From Methanofollis ethanolicus (GTDB taxonomy: Archaea; Halobacteriota; Methanomicrobia; Methanomicrobiales; Methanofollaceae): a stretch of DNA of 64,000 nt. The DNA lies in NCBI RefSeq assembly GCF_001571385.1, contig NZ_BCNW01000001.1, positions 1,922,001 to 1,986,000 of the forward strand, read 5' to 3'. The notes under the pieces are model-generated. The model was not told the DNA's origin. It saw nothing but the letters and a program-made list of their open reading frames with translations, and made no database searches. Below are positions 27,742 to 36,451 of this stretch, one piece after another. The first letter of the stretch is position 1. Each line of letters starts with the position of its first letter. The position numbers were made by a program, and so were the translations under genes.

Positions 27742-29232
27742 TCAATGAAGTTTACTGCTCCCCATCTCCTCGAGATGTCGCATCACGGCGTCCAGATTGA
27801 ACGCGGCCGGCTTCTGGCGCGGAGGGAACTTTGTAAATGCCTCGATCTCCGCTGCGACGAGCGCCTGCATGCCATAGACCAGGTATGCATGGGAGATCAT
27901 CCAGTCGTAGTAGGTGTTCGAGTTCTCGTCGGCCCGCTCGAACGGGTCCCGCCGCAGGTTGAACATCTTCGGGATCCGGAGCGGCACGAACGGTTCCATC
28001 CAAGTTGCGAGTTGCTTTGCCCGCTGTTCCATCAGCACGACCTTCCAGTCCTTGTGCCGGATGCCGAGGATATCGCCGTCGTCGCTGATATAGAAGAAGG
28101 TCTCGCGCGGACTCTCCGCGACGTCTCCTGTCAGGTACGGGAGCATATTGTACCCGTCGATATGCACCCTGAAGGTCTTCGACCCGGCCTGATGCCCTGC
28201 GAGGAGTTTCTCCTTGATCGCCGGGTCGCCGGCGGCCGCCAGGAGCGTCGGCAGCCAGTCCTGGTGGGCGACTATCCCGTTGAGCACCGTTCCGGCCTTG
28301 AACGTGCCGGGCCAGCGCACAAACGCCGGGACGCGCCATCCCCCCTCCCAGTTCGTGTTCTTTTCTGACCTGAACGGGGTGATCGCAGCGTCCGGCCAGC
28401 TGTTGAAGTGCGGCCCGTTGTCGGTCGAGTACATCACGATGGTGGTGTCTGCGATACCAAGCTCGTCCAGTTTGTCAAGCATCCGCCCGATGTTCTCGTC
28501 GTGGGCCACCATCACGTCGTTGTAGAACCCCTGGCCGCTCTTGCCTTCGTGTTTTTCGGCACAGTGGGTCCGGAAATGCATGGCCGTGGTATTGTACCAG
28601 ACGAAGAACGGCTTCCCGTTTTTGTGCGCTCTTTCGATGAACTCAAGGGCATGGTCGGTTATCTCCTCGTCGATCGTCTCCATGCGCTTCTTCGTGAGGA
28701 GCCCCGTATCCTCGACCGTCTGCCCGCCCTGACCGTCCGACACGGTGTGAAGGACGCCTCTCGGCCCGAAACGCTCTTGAAATGCCGGGTTCTTTGGATA
28801 GTCCGGTTCTTCCGGCTCCTCCTCGGCATTCAGGTGATAGAGGTTGCCGAAGAATTCATCGAACCCGTGCATCGTCGGCAGGAACTCGTCCTTGTCGCCG
28901 AGGTGGTTCTTTCCGAACTGGCCCGTGACATACCCCAGCGTTTTTACGAGTTCCGCGATGGTCGGGTCCTCCTTCTGGAGGCCGACATCAGCCCCGGGCA
29001 TCCCAACCTTGGTCAGCCCCGTCCGGATCGGGTTCTGGCCGGTGATGAAGGCGGCCCGCCCTGCGGTGCAACTCTGCTGGCCGTAGTAGTCGGTGAAGGC
29101 GATGCCCTCGTTGGCGATGCGGTCGATGTTGGGTGTCCGGTAGCCCATCTGGCCCCGGTTGTTGTAACTGATGTTCCACCAGCCAATATCATCCCCCCAG
29201 AGAATGAGGATATTTGGATGTTCTTTTGCCAT
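27742..29232 (-). CDS. Sulfatase (arylsulfatase type)
   Basis: 496 residues. The metal-binding start ILILWGDDIGWWN (D14, D15) and the formylglycine signature CTAGR (C55-R59, pattern CxAxR) show a type I sulfatase whose Cys must be oxidised to formylglycine. Further family features are HFRTHCAEKHEG, VMYSTDNGPHFNSWP (D/N metal ligands) and EKNTNWEGGWRVPAFVRWPG. No signal peptide, so it should work in the cytosol, consistent with activation by the oxygen-independent maturase encoded next to it. Substrate is an unknown sulfate ester. A good TATA box and AGGAGGA precede the ATG. Confidence 0.92.
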   Translation of the reverse strand: MAKEHPNILILWGDDIGWWNISYNNRGQMGYRTPNIDRIANEGIAFTDYYGQQSCTAGRAAFITGQNPIRTGLTKVGMPGADVGLQKEDPTIAELVKTLGYVTGQFGKNHLGDKDEFLPTMHGFDEFFGNLYHLNAEEEPEEPDYPKNPAFQERFGPRGVLHTVSDGQGGQTVEDTGLLTKKRMETIDEEITDHALEFIERAHKNGKPFFVWYNTTAMHFRTHCAEKHEGKSGQGFYNDVMVAHDENIGRMLDKLDELGIADTTIVMYSTDNGPHFNSWPDAAITPFRSEKNTNWEGGWRVPAFVRWPGTFKAGTVLNGIVAHQDWLPTLLAAAGDPAIKEKLLAGHQAGSKTFRVHIDGYNMLPYLTGDVAESPRETFFYISDDGDILGIRHKDWKVVLMEQRAKQLATWMEPFVPLRIPKMFNLRRDPFERADENSNTYYDWMISHAYLVYGMQALVAAEIEAFTKFPPRQKPAAFNLDAVMRHLEEMGSSKLH

Positions 29233-29236
29233 ATGT

Positions 29237-29273
29237 TCCTCCTTGAGGATCTGGCGGCCCGGTATTATTTATA
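29237..29273 (-). promoter_or_regulatory. Promoter and ribosome site of the 27.7 kb sulfatase
   Basis: On the minus strand TATAAATA (29266-29273) lies about 35-40 bases before the ATG, and AGGAGGA (29237-29243) is the ribosome-binding site. The same TATA octamer is found before the other sulfatase gene (33166-33173), which suggests each sulfatase has its own strong promoter. Confidence 0.6.
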
Positions 29274-29376
29274 CAATATTTATATTTTTATAATAATCAA
29301 AAAGATATGGGATGGACGTGGCATCGCTGATCTGAAAGAACACTTCTCCCAGAAGATAGGTCGTGCCGATCCTGCT

Positions 29377-30600
29377 TCACGGGCGCTTTCGCATCCTATA
29401 TTTGCCCTTTCCCATCATCCTCATAATCTCCCCTGCTGATCTGCCTTTCCGGATCAGGTCGGCCATGATCCTCATATACGGGTCTGCATGCGCAAAAAAA
29501 TCCCTGTAACCCTTGCAGAGATAGTTCAACCCGGCCTCTCCGTCGGGCGTCTCGACGAAGCGGTTCTTCGGGCACTCCCCGTTGCAGACCGTGAGGAACT
29601 CGCACGCCCGGCAGTACCGGGGAAGGGTATCACGCTTGGCCAGACCGAACTGCCGCTGCTTCTCCGAGTTCACCAGGTCGGCCACCGGCGTCGTGAGAAT
29701 GGTGCCGAGGTAGTGGTCGGGTTCGACGAAGTGGTCGCAGGAGTACAGGTCCCCGTTGTGCTCGAGCGCCACCCCGAGGCCGCACGTAGGGCCGAAGACG
29801 CAGACCGTCCCGGCCATCCCGAGCCAGCCCGCGAGAGCCCCGTCGAAGTTCAGGACAAACATCCGGCCCACGTCCCGCCTGACCCACTCGTCGAAGATCG
29901 CGACGAGGAACCGGCCCCACTGGGCGGGACGGACGGAGCGGTCGGTGACCGTGGTCCCCTCCTGGAACCCGGTCTCGTTCTCCCGTTCCACGATGGGGAT
30001 GAACTGGACATAGGGCGTGCGGAGTTCGTCGCGGAAGAAGCGGTACACCTCCAGCGGACGGTCGGCATTCGTGCGGTTGACCGTGCAGAGGATGTTGAAC
30101 GCGACATGGTGCTTCTGGAGGAGACGGGCGGCCCGTAGGACGCGGTCGAAGGTGCCGCGGCCCCCCCTGTCCCGCCGGTAGACGTCGTGGAGGTCGCGGG
30201 GGCCGTCCATGCTCAGGCCGACGAGAAAAGTGTTGTCGCGGAAGAACCGGCACCACGCATCGTCCAGGAGGATGCCGTTCGTCTGGAAGGTGTTCTCGAT
30301 ACGGGTGTCCGGGTCGGCATACTTCTTCTGCACCTCAACGGAGCGCCGGAAGAAGTCCAGGCCCATCAGGGTCGGCTCCCCTCCCTGCCAGGCGATCGTG
30401 ACGCGGGGGACGCGGTGGCCCTCGATGGTCTGGCGGATGAACCGCTCCATCACCTCGTCGGTCATCCTGAAGTCGCTGCCCGGGTACAGCCCTTCCTTCT
30501 TCAGAAAGAAGCAGTAGGCACAGTCGAGATTGCACCGTGCGCCCGTCGGTTTCGCCATGACATGGAAGGCGGGTGGCGTCCCGCCGTCATATCCGCTCAC
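29377..30600 (-). CDS. Anaerobic sulfatase maturase (radical SAM/SPASM)
   Basis: 407 residues from the GTG at 30600, which has GGAGGGG seven bases upstream; the open frame extends far upstream but that part is antiparallel-frame noise from the sulfatase gene. CNLDCAYC (C23, C27, C30) holds the radical SAM 4Fe-4S cluster and WQGGEPTLMG the SAM-binding stretch. The C-terminal SPASM region (CVFGPTCG, YSCDHFV, YCRACEFLTVCNGECPKNRF) binds two auxiliary clusters. These enzymes oxidise the sulfatase Cys or Ser to formylglycine without oxygen, as needed in a strict anaerobe. The gene lies between its two likely substrates. Confidence 0.93.
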   Translation of the reverse strand: MSGYDGGTPPAFHVMAKPTGARCNLDCAYCFFLKKEGLYPGSDFRMTDEVMERFIRQTIEGHRVPRVTIAWQGGEPTLMGLDFFRRSVEVQKKYADPDTRIENTFQTNGILLDDAWCRFFRDNTFLVGLSMDGPRDLHDVYRRDRGGRGTFDRVLRAARLLQKHHVAFNILCTVNRTNADRPLEVYRFFRDELRTPYVQFIPIVERENETGFQEGTTVTDRSVRPAQWGRFLVAIFDEWVRRDVGRMFVLNFDGALAGWLGMAGTVCVFGPTCGLGVALEHNGDLYSCDHFVEPDHYLGTILTTPVADLVNSEKQRQFGLAKRDTLPRYCRACEFLTVCNGECPKNRFVETPDGEAGLNYLCKGYRDFFAHADPYMRIMADLIRKGRSAGEIMRMMGKGKYRMRKRP

Positions 30601-30622
30601 TCGGTCCCCTCCGTTTTTACGA

Positions 30623-30731
30623 GAGGGACCGGGGTTAAACCCCGTCCCTCCTTCGCCCGGATCAGTGTCCTTGCGAGAGATAAAGGTGAGGTGCCTGTAT
30701 CGGGATCGCGCGACCTCTCCTGCAGGAGAGG
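30623..30731 (-). promoter_or_regulatory. Two strong hairpins between sulfatase and maturase genes
   Basis: Within the 155-base spacer, GAGGGAC-c-GGGGTT (30623-30636) pairs with AACCCC-GTCCCTC (30638-30650) to form a 13-pair stem with one bulge. A second structure is the perfect 18-base palindrome CCTCTCCTGCAGGAGAGG (30714-30731), extended by CGCGC/GCGCG on the outside. Such paired structures between co-oriented genes may reduce read-through or protect the upstream mRNA, so that less maturase than sulfatase is made. Confidence 0.5.
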
Positions 30732-30755
30732 GGCGCGACCCCAACGGTTTGCATT

Positions 30756-33104
30756 CTAATCCCGCATCACCCAGGCCGTGACCTCCTTCTCGAAGTCGAT
30801 GTAGGGTTCTCCGCTCACGTCCACCACCACCCGCTCGATGGTTCCGCCGGTGAAGGCAAACGGTGCGGCATAATCCGGCGATACCGGGGACCCGCTGTCG
30901 CGGCCGACGCAGAGGCCGTCGCCGGTGAGGGAGAAGTATCCGGGCTGAGTCTTGATCCTTCCTTCTCCCACCTTCTTCATGTCCACATACAGGGTGAGGG
31001 TGCCCATCGTACTCTTTGTCTCCGCATCCTCCCCGTCCCTGGCGAACTCCGCGGTGAAGACGTGCCTCCCGGCGGGCACGGCGCCTTCCGAGGAGATCTT
31101 CTGGATGGCGTCCCCGAGCCAGTTGTAGACATAGTGCAGGCGCCCGTCTGCGATGTACAGGCTGTGGCCGCCGGCCACTCCGCCGTGGGCGAAGAGCACA
31201 CCCCGGGCGTCCGGACCGTCGATAACGGCGCCGGCGGCGATGGCGTACGATCGCCTGCGGATGTTGACGGCCACCGACTCCGGAACCTCGGCGGTGCCCG
31301 AGTAGTAGACATAGCGGTTCCTCGGTTTCGAGGGCTGGGGCCGCGGCGATGTTAAGATCTCCATGGCGGTGCGGTCGTCGAGAGGCATCCCATGGTAGAT
31401 GCCCGCATAATAGAACCACAACCCCTTGAGCGTCTTGAGCATGTCCGGATTCAGGTCGGCCAGATTTTTCATCTGGGCACGGTCCTCTGTCAGGTTATAG
31501 AGTTCCCAGACATCGTGTTCGAAGTTGCTCCAGCCGGAGATTGGCGGGTGAACGGTGTTCGCGAGCCAGCCCTGGTGATAGATCGCCCTCATGCCGAGCA
31601 TCGCATAGAACTGGGTCTCCCGCCCGGGCGCATCGGGATCCGTAAAACTGGCCTTGAAACTCTCCCCCTCGAGGGGGTTCTGGGTGTAGCCCTTCAACAC
31701 CTCCGGCGGCTCGACTCCCAGCAGTTCGTAGAGGGTGGGGACGATGTCCACGGCGTGGATGTACTGGTGACGGTTCTCCCCGCGGGCAGCGATGCCGCGG
31801 GGCCACGCCACAAGGCACATGTCCGCGAGTCCCCCCTCGTAGCCGGCGAACCGTTTCCAGTAGGGGAAGGGGGTGTCGAACGCCCACGCCCATCCGCTGC
31901 AGTAGTGGTTGTAGGTCCCGGGCCCCCCCAGCTCGTCGATATGGGGGAGGTTTGCCTCGACCGTATCAGGTACGTTGTTGAAGAATTTGTTCTCGTTGAA
32001 CGAGCCGCTGGGCCCGCCCTCGGCGCTGGCGCCGTTGTCTGATACCACGACGATGATGGTGTTCTCCAGCTGGCCGGACTCTTCCAGGTAATCGAGGATC
32101 CTTCCGATCTGATCGTCAGTATAGGTGACGAAGCCGGCATACACCTCTGCCATGCGGATGAACAGCTTCTTCTCGTCATCGCTCAGCGATTCCCACGGGA
32201 GTACGAAGTCGAGGGCGGGCCAGGGCTGGCCGTCCGGCCCGGTAACTCTGGGCTCGCCGTGGGGGTTGATGGGCGAAAGTTCGGTGTCTTCCGGCAACAG
32301 CCCCATCTTCTTCTGGTTCGCCAGGATCTGCTCGCGGATCTTCTCGTAGCCCATATCGAACCGGCCCCTGTACCGGTCGGCCCACTCCTTGAAGACGTGG
32401 TGCGGGGCGTGAGAGCACCCAGGGCAGAAGTACATGAACCAGGGTTTCTCTGGAGCGATGGTCTTCGAGTCGCGGATGAACTCGATCGCTTTATCGGCTA
32501 TATCCTTCGAGAGGTGGTAGCCTTCATCCGGCCGATACGGTTGCTCTATCGGATGATTGTCATAGACGAGATCGGGATACCACTGGTTTGTCTCTCCTCC
32601 CAGAAAACCGTAGTAACGCTCGAATCCCCGTCCGAGCGGCCATCGACCCTTCCACGAGGACATATCGGTCTCTTCTCCCGGGGTCAGGTGCCACTTGCCG
32701 ACAGCGTAGGTGTTCCAGCCCCGTTCGTTCAGCACCTCCGAGATGAACCCGTTCTCGAAGGGAATACGGGCGGAAAGCCCCGGAAAACCGGCGGACCCCT
32801 CCACGATGCAGGCCATGTCGTTGCTGGTGGCGTTTCTGCCGGTGAGCAGGCACGAACGGGTGGGCGAACAGAGTGCGGTGGTATGGAAGTTGCTGTACCG
32901 TATGCCCATATCGGCAATGCGCTGCATGGTGGGCGTCTCGATAGGCCCTCCGAATACGTCCATTGCCCCGTAGCCCACGTCGTCCCAGACGATCATCAGG
33001 ATGTTGGGGGCCCCCTCAGGCCCCAGGGGCTGTATGAATGGATCCCAGTCAGGCACCGAATCCCGGATGTCGAGATTGACCGTGCCCTTGAATTTGTGTG
33101 CCAT
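30756..33104 (-). CDS. Sulfatase, long form
   Basis: 782 residues from the ATG at 33104, preceded by GGGAGGAGG. The metal site MIVWDDVGYG and formylglycine motif CSPTR (C79-R83) mark a type I sulfatase. HAPHHVFKEWADRYRGRFD, VVVSDNGASAEGG and WAFDTPFPYWKRFAGYEGG are typical of the long arylsulfatases of about 780 residues known from actinobacteria and others. The last 150 residues form an extra beta-sandwich-like domain (GGVAGGHSLYIADGRLHYVYN). No signal peptide is seen. Together with the shorter sulfatase and the maturase this makes a self-contained sulfate-ester hydrolysis module. Confidence 0.92.
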   Translation of the reverse strand: MAHKFKGTVNLDIRDSVPDWDPFIQPLGPEGAPNILMIVWDDVGYGAMDVFGGPIETPTMQRIADMGIRYSNFHTTALCSPTRSCLLTGRNATSNDMACIVEGSAGFPGLSARIPFENGFISEVLNERGWNTYAVGKWHLTPGEETDMSSWKGRWPLGRGFERYYGFLGGETNQWYPDLVYDNHPIEQPYRPDEGYHLSKDIADKAIEFIRDSKTIAPEKPWFMYFCPGCSHAPHHVFKEWADRYRGRFDMGYEKIREQILANQKKMGLLPEDTELSPINPHGEPRVTGPDGQPWPALDFVLPWESLSDDEKKLFIRMAEVYAGFVTYTDDQIGRILDYLEESGQLENTIIVVVSDNGASAEGGPSGSFNENKFFNNVPDTVEANLPHIDELGGPGTYNHYCSGWAWAFDTPFPYWKRFAGYEGGLADMCLVAWPRGIAARGENRHQYIHAVDIVPTLYELLGVEPPEVLKGYTQNPLEGESFKASFTDPDAPGRETQFYAMLGMRAIYHQGWLANTVHPPISGWSNFEHDVWELYNLTEDRAQMKNLADLNPDMLKTLKGLWFYYAGIYHGMPLDDRTAMEILTSPRPQPSKPRNRYVYYSGTAEVPESVAVNIRRRSYAIAAGAVIDGPDARGVLFAHGGVAGGHSLYIADGRLHYVYNWLGDAIQKISSEGAVPAGRHVFTAEFARDGEDAETKSTMGTLTLYVDMKKVGEGRIKTQPGYFSLTGDGLCVGRDSGSPVSPDYAAPFAFTGGTIERVVVDVSGEPYIDFEKEVTAWVMRD

Positions 33105-33165
33105 ATTTCCTCCTCCCAATGTGCTTTAATCACAGCACTGGATCGGGACACGATATATCCGATAG

Positions 33166-33173
33166 TATTTATA
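33166..33173 (-). promoter_or_regulatory. TATA box of the long sulfatase gene
   Basis: TATAAATA on the minus strand, about 62 bases upstream of the ATG at 33104. It is identical to the octamer before the other sulfatase gene. A leader of about 35 bases with GGGAGGAGG would result. Confidence 0.5.
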
Positions 33174-33228
33174 TTGGTAATTGGATGGTCTGAGAGAAGA
33201 TGCAATCGGAGAAACACGGAACCGCTTT

Positions 33229-34140
33229 TTATCCGGGCGGCGCCCGTTTTGCCAGGGTCTCCTCGGGACCCACAGGAGCGGGCGCTTCAACTCGCCGGCC
33301 CAGTTCGCCGCCGATGACCATCAGCAGCACGAGCCCGACCAGCCCCACCACGAGGACCATGACGAGGACGTCGGGGTCGGTGAAGTTGAGCCCGGCGACG
33401 GCGGTCGCCGCTCCGAGGTTGCGCTGGGCCGTCCCGAGCCCCATCACCCGTCGCGTCGCCCCGTCCCGCCCCCCGAGGAGGTATCCGATGGCGAATGCCG
33501 CGAGCAGGAAGAGGACCGAGGCGATGATGGCGGTCGAACCGACGACGCCGACGAGGTCCCCGAAGTAGCCCACGAAGAACGCGACGACGAGGACGATGAG
33601 GGCGAGGCCGGATGCCTGGGACATTGCCGGTGCGACGCTCTCTGCAATCTCCTCGTAGCGCGCCCGGACAACGAGGCCGACGACCAGGGGGAGGAGCATC
33701 AGGAAGATGAGCGACCGTGCGATGTCCCAGGCACTGATCGTGACGCCGGTAAGCGCAAGCGGGAGGACGAGAGGGAGGTAGCCGATCGTCACGACCATGA
33801 GGAGCACCATCAGCCCCACCGAGAAGGCGGGGTCTCCCCTGGTGATCTGCGCCAGTTTGGGCAGGAAGGGGGCGCCTGCAGAGAGGGCGACGATCAGCAG
33901 CCCGATGGTGAGTCCCTCGCTGAGGGGAAGAGCGGCGAGGACCAGGAGAGCGACGGCAGGGACGAGGACGAAGTTCGCCAGCAGGGCGAGCAACACCAGG
34001 CGTATGCCCTTCAGAGGTGCGAGAATCTGCGGCACCGTCAGGGTGAGCCCCATCGCAAGCATGCTGCAGACGACGAAGACGAGCACGGCAAGTTGACCGA
34101 AGACGAGAATGAATTCAGTGAAGGGGAGTGTTTCGACCAT
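33229..34140 (-). CDS. BASS-type (bile acid:sodium symporter-like) transporter
   Basis: 303 residues with nine to ten hydrophobic segments. The start FGQLAVLVFVVCSMLAMGLTLT and the stretches LLANFVLVPAVALLVL, LSAGAPFLPKLAQITRGDPAFSVGLMVLL and MGLGTAQRNLGAATAVAGLNF (the crossover region with polar residues in the membrane) are characteristic of the bile acid/sodium symporter superfamily. Members carry organic anions such as keto acids or sulfated steroids with sodium. Its position upstream of two sulfatases makes import of a sulfated organic acid an attractive but unproven idea. It has its own start region and may be transcribed separately. Confidence 0.85.
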   Translation of the reverse strand: MVETLPFTEFILVFGQLAVLVFVVCSMLAMGLTLTVPQILAPLKGIRLVLLALLANFVLVPAVALLVLAALPLSEGLTIGLLIVALSAGAPFLPKLAQITRGDPAFSVGLMVLLMVVTIGYLPLVLPLALTGVTISAWDIARSLIFLMLLPLVVGLVVRARYEEIAESVAPAMSQASGLALIVLVVAFFVGYFGDLVGVVGSTAIIASVLFLLAAFAIGYLLGGRDGATRRVMGLGTAQRNLGAATAVAGLNFTDPDVLVMVLVVGLVGLVLLMVIGGELGRRVEAPAPVGPEETLAKRAPPG

Positions 34141-34369
34141 ACCGGCATCGACCTGGACAGAGAATCCGGTTTTCCCATGGGGGAATTTTTATAAAAATAT
34201 TGCGGCCCTGCGCGATATGCCGGAAAAAATCCCTGTACATGCGACACACGCCGGGAGAGGGATCTCTCGCCACCTGCGATCGCCGTGCGTCATATATATA
34301 GCCGTGCTGCAGATGGAAGGCCGTCCCCATCGACCGCTGTCGGGAATGCACATCCGGGTACAAGATATG

Positions 34370-34869
34370 CTACGCCCGGGGTCGATCCAGGGCCTCGCAC
34401 AGGTTCTGCGAAATCATGATGGGGACCGTCTGGAACCCCACGACAAAGATCAGCACGTTGACGAGATCGATATTCAGGACAGGCGAAGCGATCCTGACTG
34501 CCCGACCCAGAAACAGGGTCATGGGGAGGGATAAGATCATCACAAGAGACGCATAGAGGATGGGGCCGTGGGTGCCTGGTATATGGGGGTGAAGAGGGGG
34601 TACAGCGGCATGAGCGGGGCCATCCCGATCAGGAGAATGCCGAAGGCGATCTCCGGGTCGAGGCCCAATCCCCGGACAATAAGAATGGCGCCTGCGGGAA
34701 TGACGATGAAATTGAGCACACGCGCCCTCACGAGAGGAAATGTTCGCGTCTTCCTGATTTCAGAGACCAAGAGGTTCGGGCCGAGGGAGATGAGCGTGGA
34801 TATGACAGGGGAGACGCCGATCGCGATCCCGATCCGCTGGAGATCGATTCCAGACAGTTCCTCCTGCAT
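34370..34869 (-). pseudogene. Broken BASS-type transporter fragment
   Basis: The first frame (34540-34869, 109 codons) carries two to three membrane segments resembling the N-terminal half of BASS transporters, ending LLIGMAPLMPLYPLFTPIYQ. After a shift of frame near 34550 the coding pattern continues as GPILYASLVMILSLP and LVNVLIFVVGFQTVPIMISQ to a stop at 34370. Together this is about 165 codons, roughly half a transporter, so it is both frameshifted and truncated. It lies just upstream of the intact transporter and may be a diverged former partner or duplicate. Confidence 0.55.
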
Positions 34870-34911
34870 GCAGACCGGTTTCCTTTCGTGATGCGTTCGC
34901 GGAATCTCACC

Positions 34912-36207
34912 TCATCTGCCAGGACCCGTCGTCGCCTCGTCGCCCCACCGGGTGGGGAGGTCCGCCGCCGCCTCTTTTTCGGGCGCGGCATCGTGGAGCG
35001 CCCCGGCATGACGGCTATACCGTGCAATCGCCGGATTGGCCGATATCCCGTGGGCAAACACGCTCAGCATGACGGTCGCGACGGCGGCCGCGGCCAGGGT
35101 CCGCATTCCCGGCAATGCTCCCGCCTCCTCCAGGGTCGTGAGCATGAGCACGATGGAGGCGAGGCCGCGGGGGCCGAACCACCCCAGAAACACCACCGTT
35201 CGCGCGTTCAGCCGGGTGGCGACGAGGGAGACGGCGACAGGGACCATGCGGACGACGGTGAGGCTCAGCACCGCATAGAGGAGCACGACGAAGGTGACAT
35301 GCTCGAAGAGGAGATAGGAGATGACGCCGAGGATGAAGAAGACGAGGTGGCCGAGCACCTCCCCTTCGGCCACGGTGAAAACGATGAGCGACGTCACGAC
35401 CTGCCGGTAGACGGCCCCGGTGGCAAACCCGGCGACGAACGCGGCGATGAAACCCGATCCTCCCAGGAGGTCGGCGAGGACCCAGGCGATGATGGCGATC
35501 CCCATGAGCGCGATCCACTCGTAGGTGTGCGCCATCCATTCCTTCTCCGCCGCCCTGCTCAGCACCCACCCGCAGGCATACCCCACCGCGCCGCCGACGA
35601 GCACGGCAATGCCGATCTGGACGAGAGCGAGGACGAACAGGTCGCCTGACCCCAGGGCATATGTTTCCTCCCCGACGGCGAGGGCCCAGAGGATGGTGAG
35701 CACCGGGATCACCGCGCCGTCGTTGAGGCCTGCCTCCACATTGAGGGCCTGGCGTATCCGCAGGGGCACCTTGTCGCTGGTCACGATCGCCTCGCCGAGC
35801 GCCGCGTCGGTGGGTGCGAGGAGGCAGGCGAGGATGGCCGCCTCGAGGAGGGAGAGGTCGGTGAGCAGCACCACCGCGGCAATGACGCCTGCAATGATGG
35901 TCAGGGGCAGACCCAGGAGCAGCAGGCGTGCGGGGAGGTCGCCGCTCACTTTCAGGGCATGGATGTTGATGCGGGACGCGTCGGAAAAGAGCGTGAGCAC
36001 CAGCGCGGTTTCCGCCAGCAAAAGCACAAGAGACCTCTCGACGGTCAGGGTGACGAGACCGATGCCCCCCGTCCCGAGAAGCAGGCCCGCGGCGACGAAG
36101 ACCATCGGCGCGGTGATCACCGTCCTCTCGATCCGGCGGGAGACGAGGCTGTAGAGGAAGAGCACGGTCACGAAGGCGGCAAGGAATACGAGTGTTTCGT
36201 CTACCAT
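34912..36207 (-). CDS. CPA1-type cation:proton antiporter
   Basis: 431 residues from the ATG at 36207 (the open frame upstream of it lacks family likeness). Twelve or so hydrophobic segments are visible. The ion-binding motifs are LAPTDAALGEAI (TD pair) and VEAGLNDGAVIPV (ND pair), as in NhaP-type Na+/H+ or K+/H+ antiporters. GWFGPRGLASIVLML is another family signature. A cytosolic regulatory domain is lacking. It exchanges cations for protons and would help sodium or pH balance, which is central to methanogen energetics. Divergently arranged with the following permease gene. Confidence 0.9.
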   Translation of the reverse strand: MVDETLVFLAAFVTVLFLYSLVSRRIERTVITAPMVFVAAGLLLGTGGIGLVTLTVERSLVLLLAETALVLTLFSDASRINIHALKVSGDLPARLLLLGLPLTIIAGVIAAVVLLTDLSLLEAAILACLLAPTDAALGEAIVTSDKVPLRIRQALNVEAGLNDGAVIPVLTILWALAVGEETYALGSGDLFVLALVQIGIAVLVGGAVGYACGWVLSRAAEKEWMAHTYEWIALMGIAIIAWVLADLLGGSGFIAAFVAGFATGAVYRQVVTSLIVFTVAEGEVLGHLVFFILGVISYLLFEHVTFVVLLYAVLSLTVVRMVPVAVSLVATRLNARTVVFLGWFGPRGLASIVLMLTTLEEAGALPGMRTLAAAAVATVMLSVFAHGISANPAIARYSRHAGALHDAAPEKEAAADLPTRWGDEATTGPGR

Positions 36208-36451
36208 TCCATCACGAAATCCTCCATGCTCTCTTTTTTTCGACTCCTCCGTACCTGCCGGGGTCGGAACGGAAAATGTGGTCTCTCCCGGCGTTATGCC
36301 TCCATAGGGACGTTTTTCGCGGGTCGGGTGTATGGTGGCGAACATATATACCTTTCGAGATAGTCTGAGATCCTTCGATGCTCTGGCCGGGGAGACCCTA
36401 TTGGCCCGCGAACCCCTATCCGGCTGGCGGGACGCAGGAGGGGGCGGCCGG

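Noticed and set aside
29377-31419. Long minus-strand frame of 680 codons that includes the maturase
   Set aside because: Only the part from the GTG at 30600 has radical-SAM likeness and a ribosome site. The rest lies on top of the long sulfatase gene in another frame and is low-complexity.
33181-34194. Plus-strand frame of 337 codons, very acidic
   Set aside because: Antisense to the BASS-type transporter; the Asp/Glu/His pattern is the complement of Val/Leu codons.
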